Of a stretch of DNA of 64,000 nt, positions 24,873-33,636 are shown piece after piece (the first letter of the stretch is position 1; each line of letters opens with the position of its first letter). The stretch is taken from contig NZ_VFOV01000001.1 in the NCBI RefSeq assembly GCF_006716315.1, positions 354,501 to 418,500 on the forward strand, written 5' to 3'. The translations under genes and the position numbers were made by a program. The stretch is from Nocardioides albertanoniae (lineage in GTDB: Bacteria; Actinomycetota; Actinomycetes; Propionibacteriales; Nocardioidaceae). The notes under the pieces are model-generated. The model searched no databases. It worked only from the letters and a program-made list of their open reading frames with translations, and had not been told where the DNA came from.

Positions 24873-25316
24873 GGGGTTTGTCTACCACCTATCGGAGGTC
24901 GCCACGCCGAAGGCGTGGAAGACGGAGGAGTTCGCGCTCGAATCCCCCTGATCGAGCGGCGCGTGTCAGCAGTTCTGGCGGCCCGTCCGAGACGGACGAA
25001 CGCTCATACCTAGGGTACGCGGCCCCCGAGCTCGTGCTCCACAACTTGCCCAATCTCGATGGAATGCGTTCGGTGTGCCGCAGCGGGCGACGCAGCTTGT
25101 TCCGGTCCTGTTCCGACGCCTGTCTCGCGTGTTGCTGCATTGCACAGACCCGAAGAACGTGTCTCTGCAATGCAGATTCTTGGGGTGGGGAATGAGGTGC
25201 GGTCGCGAGGAAAGAACACGAAACTCAGTTACCCGGCACCGGTAACGCCACGAGACCCGTGGCTTCGGCGCCAGGCCCGCAACCCAGCGGGTGTTCCCCA
25301 CGAAAGAGGAGACGCC
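24873..25316. other. 444-bp noncoding region upstream of the first protease
   Basis: No convincing gene is seen. The region is structured. It holds a CCACGCC-GAA-GGCGTGG hairpin near 24911, CGTCC/GGACG arms near 24984-24997 and the palindrome TACCTAGGGTA (25007-25017). A perfect 10-bp repeat CTGCATTGCA/TGCAATGCAG lies at 25135-25144 and 25166-25175, and GTTACC/GGTAAC at 25228-25246. The last two are likely control elements of the protease gene at 25317; the promoter itself could not be fixed. Confidence 0.5.
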
Positions 25317-26189
25317 ATGAAGTTCAACAGCTCCATCCTCCGTCCCCGCGCCGTTGCTGCCGCCGCGGCCGGTCTCGGTCTGGCCGCATCCGCAGCCATC
25401 GCCCTGCCTGCTGCCGCCGCCGACGCCGAGTTCAGCAAGTCGGAGGTCGCTTCGGTCAAGTCGGCCGTGGCCGAGTCCGCACCCGTCGGCTCGTCCTGGT
25501 ACACCGACCCGGCCACCAACAAGGTGGTCATGACCGTCGACGAGACCGTCTCCGACTCGGAGATCTCCCGGGTCAAGGGTGCTGCCGCCGAGAAGACCAG
25601 CCAGGGCGACCAGGCCGTGACCGTCAAGCACGTCAAGGGCGAGTTCACCCCGCTCATCGGTGCCGGCGACGCGATCTACGGCGGCGGCTCGCGCTGCTCG
25701 CTCGGCTTCAACGTCAAGGTCGGCGGCGCCGACGCCTTCCTGACCGCCGGCCACTGCGGCAACGCCGTCTCGGACTGGTACGCCGACTCCGGTAACAGCG
25801 AGTTCCTCGGCTCCACCGACGGCTCGAGCTTCCCGGGTGACGACTACGCACTCGTCCGCTACGACTCCAGCGTCTCCAAGGAGGGCGGCTTCACCGCCGG
25901 CGAGGCCTCCGTCGGCCAGAGCGTCACCCGCGACGGCTCCACCACCGGCGTCCACACCGGCACCGTGACCGCTCTCGACGCGACCGTCCGTTACGCCGAG
26001 GGCACCGTCAGCGGCCTGATCCAGACCGACGTGTGCGCCGAGCCCGGTGACTCCGGCGGCGCCCTCTACTCCGGCTCCACCGCGCTGGGCCTGACCTCGG
26101 GCGGCAGCGGCGACTGCACCTCCGGTGGCCAGACCTTCTTCCAGCCGGTCACCGAGGCGCTCAGCGCCTACGGCGCCACGATCTACTGA
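25317..26189 (+). CDS. Secreted streptogrisin-like serine protease (tandem copy 1)
   Basis: A 290-residue preproprotein of the S1 chymotrypsin-like streptogrisin group. A signal peptide (residues 1-36, cleavage near AAAADA) and a short propeptide (to about 113) precede the mature domain, which starts near [10 protein letters not shown]. The triad is H146 in TAGHCG, D176 in DDYALVRYD and S246 in [10 protein letters not shown]127/C147 and C240/C267 are positioned for the two usual disulfides. GAGGAG lies 6 nt before the ATG at 25317; the long upstream frame is not coding. The propeptide should fold the protease before self-cleavage. A close paralog follows 253 bp downstream. Confidence 0.93.
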   Translation: MKFNSSILRPRAVAAAAAGLGLAASAAIALPAAAADAEFSKSEVASVKSAVAESAPVGSSWYTDPATNKVVMTVDETVSDSEISRVKGAAAEKTSQGDQAVTVKHVKGEFTPLIGAGDAIYGGGSRCSLGFNVKVGGADAFLTAGHCGNAVSDWYADSGNSEFLGSTDGSSFPGDDYALVRYDSSVSKEGGFTAGEASVGQSVTRDGSTTGVHTGTVTALDATVRYAEGTVSGLIQTDVCAEPGDSGGALYSGSTALGLTSGGSGDCTSGGQTFFQPVTEALSAYGATIY

Positions 26190-26230
26190 TCACCAGCTGC
26201 TGATCTGACCCCCACAGACTGATCGACAGC

Positions 26231-26281
26231 GCGTACGCCGTGGGGCGAGGTGGTCTGGACCACTTTGCCTCGCGGCGTACG
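26231..26281 (+). terminator. Terminator hairpin after protease 1
   Basis: GCGTACGCCG (26231-26240) and CGGCGTACG (26273-26281) form the outer stem. GCGAGG/GCCTCG and GTGGTC/GACCAC extend it inward with small bulges, and TAATTTCG follows. The hairpin starts 41 nt after the stop of the first protease gene. Confidence 0.7.
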
Positions 26282-26442
26282 TAATTTCGTCGGGTTGCGA
26301 ATATTTCCTTCATACGACTGGCCGTGGAGGTGTCGGCAACGACATACTCCACGGGAGGTTGTGTTCGGGCACATCACGGTGGTCGTGCACTCTTGGCGTG
26401 CGCTACCGGGGCGCGCGCCTGGTTTCGTTCCAGGAGGAGCAC

Positions 26443-27333
26443 ATGAGGTCCACCCGATTTCGCGCCCGCATCGCCGCGGCAGCCTTCGGGCTCGGTCTGA
26501 TCGTCGCCGGTGCCACGCCGGCGATCGCCGCGCCCGCGCCCGCCGCCGACGAGCCGGATCGGTCGAAGGTCAGCCCCAGGGCGCTCGCCGCGGTGCACTC
26601 GGCCGTCGACTCCGCGATCAACGGGTCGGCCGTCTCCGGCATCGCCTGGTATACCGACCAGGCCACCGGCAAGGTCGTCGTGACCGCCGACTCCACCGTC
26701 ACCGAGTCTCTGCTCGGCAAGGTCACCCGGGCCGTCGGCGTCGACCCGGCGCTGCTCAGCGTGAAGCACGTCAAGGGCGAGTTCAGGCCGCTGATGGGTG
26801 CCGGCGACGCGATCTACGGCGCCGGCTACCGGTGCTCGCTGGGCTTCAACGTACGCAGCGGCGGCACGTACTACTTCCTGACCGCCGGTCACTGTGGAGA
26901 CCGGGCGGAGAACTGGTACACCAACTCCGGCCAGACCACGCGGATCGGGCCGACCGCGAAGTCGAGCTTCCCCGGCAACGACTACGCGCTGGTGCGCTAC
27001 GACAACACCTCGCTGACCCACTCCGGCGGCTACTCCGCGGGCGATGCCCACGTGGGTCAGCACGTCACCCGCGACGGCTCGTCGTCCGGCACCCACTCCG
27101 GCACCGTCAAGGCGCTCAACGTCTCGGTCAAGTACAAGGGGTCCGGCACCGTGCGCGGCATGATCCAGACCAACATCTGCGCCGAGTCGGGCGACTCCGG
27201 CGGACCGCTCTACGACGGCTCGACCGCGCTCGGCATCACCTCGGGCGGGTCCGGCGACTGCTCCTCCGGCGGCACCACCTTCTTCCAGCCCGTGCGCGAG
27301 GCGCTCGACGCCTACGGCGTGAACATCTACTGA
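26443..27333 (+). CDS. Secreted streptogrisin-like serine protease (tandem copy 2)
   Basis: A 296-residue preproprotein with the same plan as the gene before it: a signal peptide ending near AIAAPA (residue 31), a short propeptide and a mature domain from about [10 protein letters not shown] (residue 119). The triad is H150, D180 and S252, with C131/C151 and C246/C273 for disulfides. GGAGGAG stands 4-10 nt before the ATG. The propeptides of the two copies are much less alike than the mature domains, apart from the shared SVKHVKGEF or TVKHVKGEF just before the cut site. A terminator and a fresh promoter region lie between the copies, so they are probably controlled separately. Confidence 0.93.
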   Translation: MRSTRFRARIAAAAFGLGLIVAGATPAIAAPAPAADEPDRSKVSPRALAAVHSAVDSAINGSAVSGIAWYTDQATGKVVVTADSTVTESLLGKVTRAVGVDPALLSVKHVKGEFRPLMGAGDAIYGAGYRCSLGFNVRSGGTYYFLTAGHCGDRAENWYTNSGQTTRIGPTAKSSFPGNDYALVRYDNTSLTHSGGYSAGDAHVGQHVTRDGSSSGTHSGTVKALNVSVKYKGSGTVRGMIQTNICAESGDSGGPLYDGSTALGITSGGSGDCSSGGTTFFQPVREALDAYGVNIY

Positions 27334-27346
27334 GCCGCCGCGGCCC

Positions 27347-28546
27347 TCAGACGGCGAGCGGCACGGAGGCCGACCCGGCGCAGACCTGGACCAGCTGCGC
27401 GTAGGCGTCGAAGAGCCGCTGCTCGGAGAGGCGTCGGCGCTCGCGGAAGATGCGTTCGAAGTGCTCCTCGCGCTGCGCGAAGGCGGCCTTCCACGACTCG
27501 GCCGTCTCGGCGGGGTCGAAGCTCGAGACCAGGCGGGCGTCGCCGACCATCGCGGGGGCGTCGCCGACCGGCGTGGTCACCGGCACCGCGCCGCAGGCCA
27601 TGCCCTCGAGCAGGCACAGCGGAGCGGCCTCGCCGAACGCCGAGGTGAGCGTGATCAGGTCGGCCGCGTTGTAGAGCGCCGCCATCTGGCTCTGGATCCC
27701 GAGGGCGTGCAGGTTGGTCTCCAAGGCCGACCAGCTGCCGAGCTCACCGGTGACCAGCTCGGCGAACGCGGGGTTGTCGCGGGTCATCCCGGCTCCGCAC
27801 ATGACCAGATGGGCGTCGGGATGCTCCTGCACGAACCGGCGTGCGGCGCGCACGAAGAGCGGCACGTTCTTCATCTCGTCGAAGCGCGCGGCGATCATCA
27901 CGACCGGCTCGTCGCCGCCCACGCCGAGCTCGGCCCGCTTGCCCGCACGCAGCTCGGGGTCGGTGCGGAACCTGTCGAGGTCGACGCCGTTCGGGAAGAC
28001 GGGCAGCCGCTCGAGCGGGATCCCGGTGGCCTGGTGGTAGGCCAGCTGCGTCGACTCCGCGCAGCAGACCGCAGCCGTCAGCAGGCCGGCGCGGTCGAGG
28101 TCGATCAGCTCCTGTACGCCGGCGCCCTGGTGCTCGGGGTCGGAGCGGTGCAGGCAGGTGATCAGCGGGGTGCCCGAGGTGCCGACCCTCCCGAGCACGG
28201 TGAGCGGCTGCTCCTTGAGGGAGAGGACGACGTCGGCCTTCGCCACCGACTGCGCCACCCGCTTGAGCTGGCTGGTGGTGATGGGCCCGCTCGGCGTACG
28301 CCTCAAGGCTCTGACGGGCACGCCGGCCGCGGTCAGGCGGCGATAGGAGCTGTCGGACGAGATCCGCTGGGCGGTGAACTCGCGCTGCACGCGGTCGCTC
28401 AGGCTCAGCACCGTGTGGTGCTGAGGCGTGGTGGCGTCGAGCGCGCGCACCACTGCGGTGTGCAGGATCCGGGCGCCGCCGGCGAAGAAACCTTCGTAGA
28501 GGGAGAGGACGGACGGGCCGTCCTCGAGGTATGCCACGTTCGACAT
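27347..28546 (-). CDS. Family-4-type glycosyltransferase
   Basis: A 399-residue GT-B fold glycosyltransferase. The N-terminal acceptor domain opens with SLYEGFFAGGARILHTAVV. The C-terminal nucleotide-sugar domain has ARFDEMKNVPLFVRAARR (about residues 219-236) and SAFGEAAPLCLLEGMACGAV, carrying the ExxxxxxxE motif of the GT4 group. The acceptor and sugar are unknown; cell-surface glycan or glycolipid synthesis is likely. GAGG lies close upstream of the ATG. It is convergent with the second protease gene (13 bp) and not part of an operon. Confidence 0.85.
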   Translation of the reverse strand: MSNVAYLEDGPSVLSLYEGFFAGGARILHTAVVRALDATTPQHHTVLSLSDRVQREFTAQRISSDSSYRRLTAAGVPVRALRRTPSGPITTSQLKRVAQSVAKADVVLSLKEQPLTVLGRVGTSGTPLITCLHRSDPEHQGAGVQELIDLDRAGLLTAAVCCAESTQLAYHQATGIPLERLPVFPNGVDLDRFRTDPELRAGKRAELGVGGDEPVVMIAARFDEMKNVPLFVRAARRFVQEHPDAHLVMCGAGMTRDNPAFAELVTGELGSWSALETNLHALGIQSQMAALYNAADLITLTSAFGEAAPLCLLEGMACGAVPVTTPVGDAPAMVGDARLVSSFDPAETAESWKAAFAQREEHFERIFRERRRLSEQRLFDAYAQLVQVCAGSASVPLAV

Positions 28547-28819
28547 GTCGACCTCACTTTTCCGCGGGAGCGTCGGCCCGAGCGGTGATGGTGGTGGGGC
28601 TACGGCAGAGATATGCGGCTCTGCTGGACGCTAACCCGCGTGACGGGCCTCTCCCAAGGGATCTTCCTGCTCCGGCGGGGGATTTCACGTGATCGTCATC
28701 TTCGCGGTATCCGCGGCCGACCGAGCCGGCGATGGAGGCGATGATCGGGTGGCGCGGGTCTCGGACTCGCTGGCGGATTCTGGAGCGACGGGCGTCGGAT
28801 CCCGATACCTTCGTCAACC

Positions 28820-29662
28820 ATGACGACCGAGGTCACGACGTACCGTTATGTCCGATTCGCCCTGTGCTGCCTGCTCGCGGGGCTGGCGATCTCGGTGGCG
28901 GCCGAGACGATCACCAGCGGTGAGTGGCAGACGTCGATCTCGTCCTACTACTACACCGCCGCGGGCCCGGTCTTCACCGCCGGACTGTGCGCGATGGGCG
29001 TGTGCCTGGTGGTGCTGCGCGGCTACACCGACGCGGAGGACACCGCGCTCAACCTGGCCGGCCTCTCGGCTCCGATGGTGGGCTTCGTGCCCACGCCGGA
29101 GGTCGGTGAGGCGGTCGACAAGGCGGCGATCGTCAACAACGCCTGGAGCTATCTCGCGGTGATGGCGATCGGGTGGGCGGTCGTGCTCGTCTTCGGGATG
29201 CGCAGGCGTGGTGGCGGCGGGTCCTGGCCCTCGCGCTGGGTGGTGATCGGCCTGGTGTCGATCGCCGGAGCCTGGGCCGTCGGCGTGGCCTGGCTGCTGA
29301 TCGACCAGGACAGCTTCGCCTCGAAGGCGCACGGGCTCGCGGCCGTGTTCACCTTCGCCCCGTTCGCGCTCGCCGTCGTGCTCAACACCGACTGGGGCGT
29401 CCGCAAGATCGCGCGGGAGGCCGACAAGGCGCGTACGCGGCTGGACAAGACCTACTGGACGCTGGTCGGCGCGATGGCCGTGCTGCTCGTCGCCGGACTG
29501 CTGCTCGGCGTCGTCGGCTGGGACTACTGGCTGCTGGCGACCGAGGTCTCGCTGCTGGCCTGCTTCACGATCTTCTGGGTCGTGCAGAGCTTCGACCTGA
29601 TGGACCCGGAGCGCGACCGGATGACCACGCGCCCGGGAGACCCGGTCACCGGAAGTCGATGA
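28820..29662 (+). CDS. Integral membrane protein with SSYYYT motif (DUF998-like)
   Basis: A 280-residue protein with about seven hydrophobic segments. The loop SISSYYYTAAGPVFTAGLCA (about residues 40-59) followed by LRGYTDAED is a pattern I associate with uncharacterised DUF998/Frag1-like membrane proteins. No enzyme motif is clear. The 273 bp upstream of it hold no gene I can support. Its 3' end overlaps the convergent methyltransferase gene by 17 bp. Confidence 0.65.
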   Translation: MTTEVTTYRYVRFALCCLLAGLAISVAAETITSGEWQTSISSYYYTAAGPVFTAGLCAMGVCLVVLRGYTDAEDTALNLAGLSAPMVGFVPTPEVGEAVDKAAIVNNAWSYLAVMAIGWAVVLVFGMRRRGGGGSWPSRWVVIGLVSIAGAWAVGVAWLLIDQDSFASKAHGLAAVFTFAPFALAVVLNTDWGVRKIAREADKARTRLDKTYWTLVGAMAVLLVAGLLLGVVGWDYWLLATEVSLLACFTIFWVVQSFDLMDPERDRMTTRPGDPVTGSR

Positions 29663-30602
29663 GCAGGTCGTCGTCGCCGTTGTCCGGGTCGGTGACGACC
29701 CGGGGGAGGCGTACGGCGGTGTCGGTGCGCTTGGCGAGCGGCACCTCCGGGCTCGGCTCCTGACCCCGGTCGTCGGCGCTGGTGGTGCTGCTGGCGGTGC
29801 CGGTGGTCTCGTGGGCGCCGGCGGTCTCGTCGGTCTCCGCGGAGTGCTGGTGCGTGAGCTGGGCGTGGGGCAGGACCTGGCTGCGCCAGGCGCGGCAGTT
29901 GTAGGGCAGCTGCATGCCGTCCATGCCCCGGCCGTAGTCGTCGTAGAAGGCGAGCACCTCACGCCGCTTCTGGTCCTGGGCCTCCGGCGCGAGCGTGGCG
30001 ATGTTGGAGCGCGAGAGCACCAGATCCTGGATCGACTGGCGGTCGACGACCTGCCAGTGACGGAACGTCTGCGTCTCGACGGCCGAGAACATCCCGGAGT
30101 CGTCGAGGATCCCGGTCGGGTCGAAGTCGCCCTCCTGCTTGCCGATCAGCCTGCCGAGCTTGCGCACCCACGGGATGCGCTCGTCGCGCTCGTTCTGGAT
30201 CACGGCGAGCCGTCCGTCCGTACGCAACACCCGCCCGATCTCGGAGAGAGCCTTGGCGTGGTCGAACCAGTGGAAGGCCTGACCGACGATGACGACGTCG
30301 TAGAGACCGTCGCCGGTCGGGATCTGCTCGGCCGTGCCGCTGGTGGCGCGCACGTCGGGCAGCTTGCCCGAGAGGATGTCGAGCATCGCGTCGTCGGGGT
30401 CGGTCGCGAAGACGTCGTGGCCGAGCTCGACCAGCACCTCGGTCAGCTTGCCGGTGCCCGCGCCGAGCTCCAGCACGGAGCACGGCTCCGCGCCGACCAG
30501 CCACGTGACCGCGTCCTTCGGGTAGGACGGTCGGCCGCGGTCATAGCTGTCCGCCACGCTGCCGAAGGAGCGTGCCGGATCGGGGCTGGCTGGGTCGGTC
30601 AT
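29646..30602 (-). CDS. Class I SAM-dependent methyltransferase with acidic C-terminal tail
   Basis: A 318-residue protein. Motif I VLELGAGTGKLTEVL is at about residues 43-57, the acidic ribose-binding segment FATDPDDAML follows, and motif IV-like VIVGQAFHWFDH is near 108-119. The catalytic domain ends near residue 245. The remaining ~70 residues are hydrophilic, rich in Ser/Thr/Asp/Glu and end LLIDFR, an unusual extension for this family that looks disordered. The substrate is unknown. The FHWFDHAKAL element is typical of small-molecule methyltransferases. Confidence 0.83.
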   Translation of the reverse strand: MTDPASPDPARSFGSVADSYDRGRPSYPKDAVTWLVGAEPCSVLELGAGTGKLTEVLVELGHDVFATDPDDAMLDILSGKLPDVRATSGTAEQIPTGDGLYDVVIVGQAFHWFDHAKALSEIGRVLRTDGRLAVIQNERDERIPWVRKLGRLIGKQEGDFDPTGILDDSGMFSAVETQTFRHWQVVDRQSIQDLVLSRSNIATLAPEAQDQKRREVLAFYDDYGRGMDGMQLPYNCRAWRSQVLPHAQLTHQHSAETDETAGAHETTGTASSTTSADDRGQEPSPEVPLAKRTDTAVRLPRVVTDPDNGDDDLLIDFR

Positions 30603-30636
30603 CTCGGTCAGGGTAACGCGCGCTTAAGGTTGACAC

Positions 30637-31368
30637 GTGAAGGACGATCCGCTGGCCCGGTTGGTGTCGCTCGAAGGTGTGGCCTCTGGCTTCGCCGCAG
30701 CCCGTGACGGCATCGATGTCATGCTGCGTGACCGAGGTCTGCGGCGTACGTCGCCGGAGACCACGGCCGAGTCGCTGCTGCGTGGCGCGCACGCCTCCGC
30801 AGTGCTGGAGGGTTCCGGGTCGTCGCTGGGTGAGGTGCGCGAGTCCGGCGGCGACGAGATCGCTCAGGACGCGGTGCGGCTCTCGACCGAGCTGCTCTCG
30901 CTCGCGCCGGTCGTGAAGCAGACGCCGTTGCAGGCGTTCGCGCGGATGCACGCGCTCGCGGCGGGTGGCTCGTTGTCGCCCGAGGAGCTCGGTCGGCCGC
31001 GGTCTGCCGAGGCCTCTGCCCGGCTCCGGCGGCTCGCCGATCTGCTGTTGGCCCCGACCTCGGCGCCGGCGCTGGTGGTGGCTGCGTTCGTGCACGCCGA
31101 CCTGGCCACGGCTGCTCCGTTCGCGTCCCACAACGGGCTGGTCGCGCGGGCCGCCGAGCGGCTGGTGCTGGTCGCGCGCGGTGTCGACGAGAAGTCGCTG
31201 GTCGTGCCGGAGGCCGGCCACCTGGCCCTGCGCGCGGCCTACGAGTCGAACCTGCGTGGCTTCCGTGAGGGCAGGCAGGCGGGCGCGCACTCGTGGCTGC
31301 TCTATGCGGCCGAGGCGTACGCTGCCGGGGCCGAGGCCTCGCCGTTGCGGCTGGACGCCGCCGAGTAG
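30637..31368 (+). CDS. Fic-domain-like protein lacking the catalytic histidine
   Basis: A 243-residue helical protein starting at GTG. ESLLRGAHASAVLEGSGSSL (about residues 46-65) resembles the Fic N-terminal SxxxSxIEG region, and HADLATAAPFASHNGLVARA (about 150-169) aligns with the Fic signature HPFxDGNGRxxR. In that alignment the catalytic His is Ala, the GNGR is HNGL, and only PF, NG and the final Arg remain. AMPylation activity is therefore unlikely. Homologs next to HAD/ssd genes in actinobacteria are often called oxidoreductases without support. I call it a Fic-fold pseudoenzyme, moderately confidently. Confidence 0.65.
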   Translation: MKDDPLARLVSLEGVASGFAAARDGIDVMLRDRGLRRTSPETTAESLLRGAHASAVLEGSGSSLGEVRESGGDEIAQDAVRLSTELLSLAPVVKQTPLQAFARMHALAAGGSLSPEELGRPRSAEASARLRRLADLLLAPTSAPALVVAAFVHADLATAAPFASHNGLVARAAERLVLVARGVDEKSLVVPEAGHLALRAAYESNLRGFREGRQAGAHSWLLYAAEAYAAGAEASPLRLDAAE

Positions 31369-31379
31369 GCACACAAGAA

Positions 31380-31416
31380 GGTGGCACCCGGTGGGTTGTG
31401 ATCACCGGATGCCACC
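31380..31416 (+). terminator. Terminator hairpin after the Fic-like gene
   Basis: GGTGGCA-C-CCGGTG and CACCGG-A-TGCCACC pair with one C/A mismatch around a 9-nt loop, starting 12 nt after the stop. The other 245 bp to the HAD gene stop hold nothing I can assign. Confidence 0.75.
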
Positions 31417-31661
31417 GCGTACACGAGGTGCCTTTCGGTTACCAAGCGTGCAAGGTCTGGTCACTGCGTCGGGATGTCTCCCCGGCTACAGCACCCCATC
31501 AGATGGGTGGATCGCCGCGTGGGTGCCTGGCATTCGTATACGTCTTGTTACACCTCTGTTTGTACGCCGGTTAGCGACCGGATTCAAGGCTGGAATTTCT
31601 GCAGGATGAAGAGGATGATGGCGCCCCTGCAGAACGGCTCGGGATCGGTCGGCGCGGTCGT

Positions 31662-32456
31662 TCAGGCGCCGAGGCGACGGCGCTTCGTGCCGGCCCAGAT
31701 GACGCCGCCGGCGATCGCGACGGCACCGCCGACGGCCAGCGCGGCCAGCGTCGGGGTCGACGGGGTGAGCACCCGGCTGCGCAGCGCGACCGGCTTGTCG
31801 AAGACCAGGATCTCCCAGCCGCGCTCCTTGGCGACCTTGCGGAGATCCTTGTCGGGGTTGACCGCGAACGCGTGACCGACCTCCTCCAGCATGGGGGTGT
31901 CGGTGACGGAGTCGGAGTAGGCGTAGGACTCGTCGAGGTCGTAGCCGAAGCGCTCGGCGAGCTCTTGGACCGCGCGCGCCTTCTCCTCGCGGTAGGCGTA
32001 GAGCGCGATCTCGCCGGTGTAGCGACCGTCGGCGATCTCCATCTGGGTGGCGACGACGCGGTCGGCGCCGAGCATCGCACCGATCGGCTCGACGAGCTCG
32101 GTGCCCGAGGCCGAGACGATGATGACGTCGTGGCCCTGGGCGTGGTGCTCCTCGATGAGCTGCACGGCCTCCTCGTAGACGAGGGGGTCGACGACGTTGT
32201 GGAGGGTGTCCTTGACGATCGCCTTCACGGTGGCGACGTCCCAGCCGGTGACCATCTCGGAGAGCGCCTTGCGCATCTTCTCCATCTGGTCGTGGTCGGC
32301 CCCGCCGACGGTGTAGACGAACTGGGAGTAGGCCGAGCGGATCATGGCCGCGCGGGTGATCAGACCGCCGGCCTGGAAGTGCTTGGAGAACGCAAGCGTG
32401 CTCGACTTCGCGATGATCGTCTTGTCGAGGTCGAAGAACGCAGCGACGCGTGTCAT
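31662..32456 (-). CDS. HAD-IB family phosphatase with C-terminal membrane helix
   Basis: A 264-residue SerB/CicA-like HAD hydrolase. The nucleophile motif is FFDLDKTII (residues 8-16), motif II is IIVSASGTEL (about 112-121), and the acidic motif is AYSDSVTDTPML (about 177-188). Residues about 234-256 form a hydrophobic helix followed by KRRR, a likely membrane anchor. The substrate may be a phospholipid or phosphoserine-like monophosphate. This gene stands divergent to ssd at the edge of the Tad locus, as in mycobacteria and streptomycetes, 124 bp from it. Confidence 0.87.
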   Translation of the reverse strand: MTRVAAFFDLDKTIIAKSSTLAFSKHFQAGGLITRAAMIRSAYSQFVYTVGGADHDQMEKMRKALSEMVTGWDVATVKAIVKDTLHNVVDPLVYEEAVQLIEEHHAQGHDVIIVSASGTELVEPIGAMLGADRVVATQMEIADGRYTGEIALYAYREEKARAVQELAERFGYDLDESYAYSDSVTDTPMLEEVGHAFAVNPDKDLRKVAKERGWEILVFDKPVALRSRVLTPSTPTLAALAVGGAVAIAGGVIWAGTKRRRLGA

Positions 32457-32493
32457 GCGGACATCGTAGACGCCCGCTGGGCAGGCCGTTCAC

Positions 32494-32530
32494 CGTCCAC
32501 AGGGTGGGTTCGGGACAGCGTTATCCACAG
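32494..32530. promoter_or_regulatory. Tad-locus shared 37-bp element, copy 1 (DnaA-box-like)
   Basis: CGTCCACAGG (32494-32503), GGTTCGGGAC (32508-32517) and TTATCCACAG (32521-32530) occur in this order upstream of ssd. By my alignment 32 of 37 positions match 36445-36481 upstream of flp with no gaps. TTATCCACA equals the DnaA-box consensus. It lies 50 bp before the ssd start and 37 bp from the divergent HAD gene start. Confidence 0.75.
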
Positions 32531-32580
32531 CCTCCGGATTTGCGGGTGGAATTGTCGGTGCCGCGGCGGATGCTGCTGGC

Positions 32581-33636
32581 ATGACCTCAGAACCGCTCGT
32601 CATCACCTCAGACTCGCTGCTCGCCGCGGAGGCCGCCCGGCTCGCCGCCGCATCCGGTGTCACCGTCGAGGAATGCCCCGCCGCCGTCGACGCGTTGCGG
32701 CGCTGGCAGAGATCGCCGCTGATCCTCGTCGGCACCGATCTGCTGGTCGAGCTGGCCTCGTTGCGACCTCCACGACGAGACGGTGTCTACGTCGTGGGCT
32801 GGGGCCAGGCGGGCGAGCCCGCGCTTCGGGCCGCCCTCGAGGTGGGTGCCGAGACGATGTTGGAGCTGCCGTCCGCGGAGTCGGTGGTCTCCGGGCTGCT
32901 CGCCGACGTGAGCGACGGCGAAGGCGGTGACGGGCTCGTCATCGGAGTGCTGGCCGGCTCGGGAGGAGCGGGCGCGACGACGTACGCCGCGGCGCTGGCC
33001 AGTCTGGGCGCCGAGCGTGGGTCGACCCTGCTGGTCGATGCCGACCGGCTCGGGCCCGGCGCGGGTCGTGTGCTCGGGCTCGAGGATCTGCCCGGTGTGA
33101 CCTGGGGCGATCTCGGGCAGACGGCCGGGCGGCTGGGGGCCCGGGCGCTGCGCGAGGCGGTGCCGCACGTCGGCTCGCTGGGGCTGCTGGGCTGGCCCGT
33201 CGGCGATGCGTCGGCGCCGCAGCCGGAGGTCGTGCGCGAGGTGCTCGCTGCCGCGCGACGGGGTCACGACCTCGTCGTCGTCGATCTGCCCCGTGAGTCG
33301 GACTCCGCCACCGAGGCGCTCGTGACGGGGTGCGACCTGGTGCTCATCGTCGTCCGCGCCAACGTCACCGGCACCGCGTCGGCCGCGCGGTTGGTCGCGC
33401 GCCTGCCCGAGCGCGACCGCCTCAGCGTGGTCGTCCGTGGTCGTGCGGCCGAGCCCGAGGCCGTCGGACGCGCCCTGGGGCTCCCCGTCGCTGCCTCGAT
33501 GGGTGACCAGCGCGGCCTCTCCGAGGCGATCGACCTGGGCCTGGGCCCGATCCGCTCCCGACGAGCGCCGCTCGCGCGTGCCGCCGCCGAGGTGCTCACC
33601 CGCTGCCGGGTGCGCGCGGGGGCGATGGCGGCATGA
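32581..33636 (+). CDS. ssd: Septum site-determining protein Ssd/TadZ-like, degenerate P-loop
   Basis: A 351-residue protein with an atypical receiver-like N-terminal domain (about residues 1-105) and a MinD/ParA-like ATPase domain. The P-loop position reads LAGSGGAGATTYAAALAS (about 123-140): the signature lysine and the catalytic P-loop lysine are both absent, a feature I also associate with other Ssd proteins. In mycobacteria Ssd has been linked to septum regulation, and by position it corresponds to TadZ, which localises the Tad machine. Its stop overlaps tadA (ATGA), so it begins the pilus operon. Confidence 0.85.
   Translation: MTSEPLVITSDSLLAAEAARLAAASGVTVEECPAAVDALRRWQRSPLILVGTDLLVELASLRPPRRDGVYVVGWGQAGEPALRAALEVGAETMLELPSAESVVSGLLADVSDGEGGDGLVIGVLAGSGGAGATTYAAALASLGAERGSTLLVDADRLGPGAGRVLGLEDLPGVTWGDLGQTAGRLGARALREAVPHVGSLGLLGWPVGDASAPQPEVVREVLAAARRGHDLVVVDLPRESDSATEALVTGCDLVLIVVRANVTGTASAARLVARLPERDRLSVVVRGRAAEPEAVGRALGLPVAASMGDQRGLSEAIDLGLGPIRSRRAPLARAAAEVLTRCRVRAGAMAA

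Noticed and set aside
31417..31661. Riboswitch between the Fic-like and HAD genes
   Set aside because: No conserved riboswitch core could be matched, both flanking genes end here (convergent), and a terminator explains the strongest stem.
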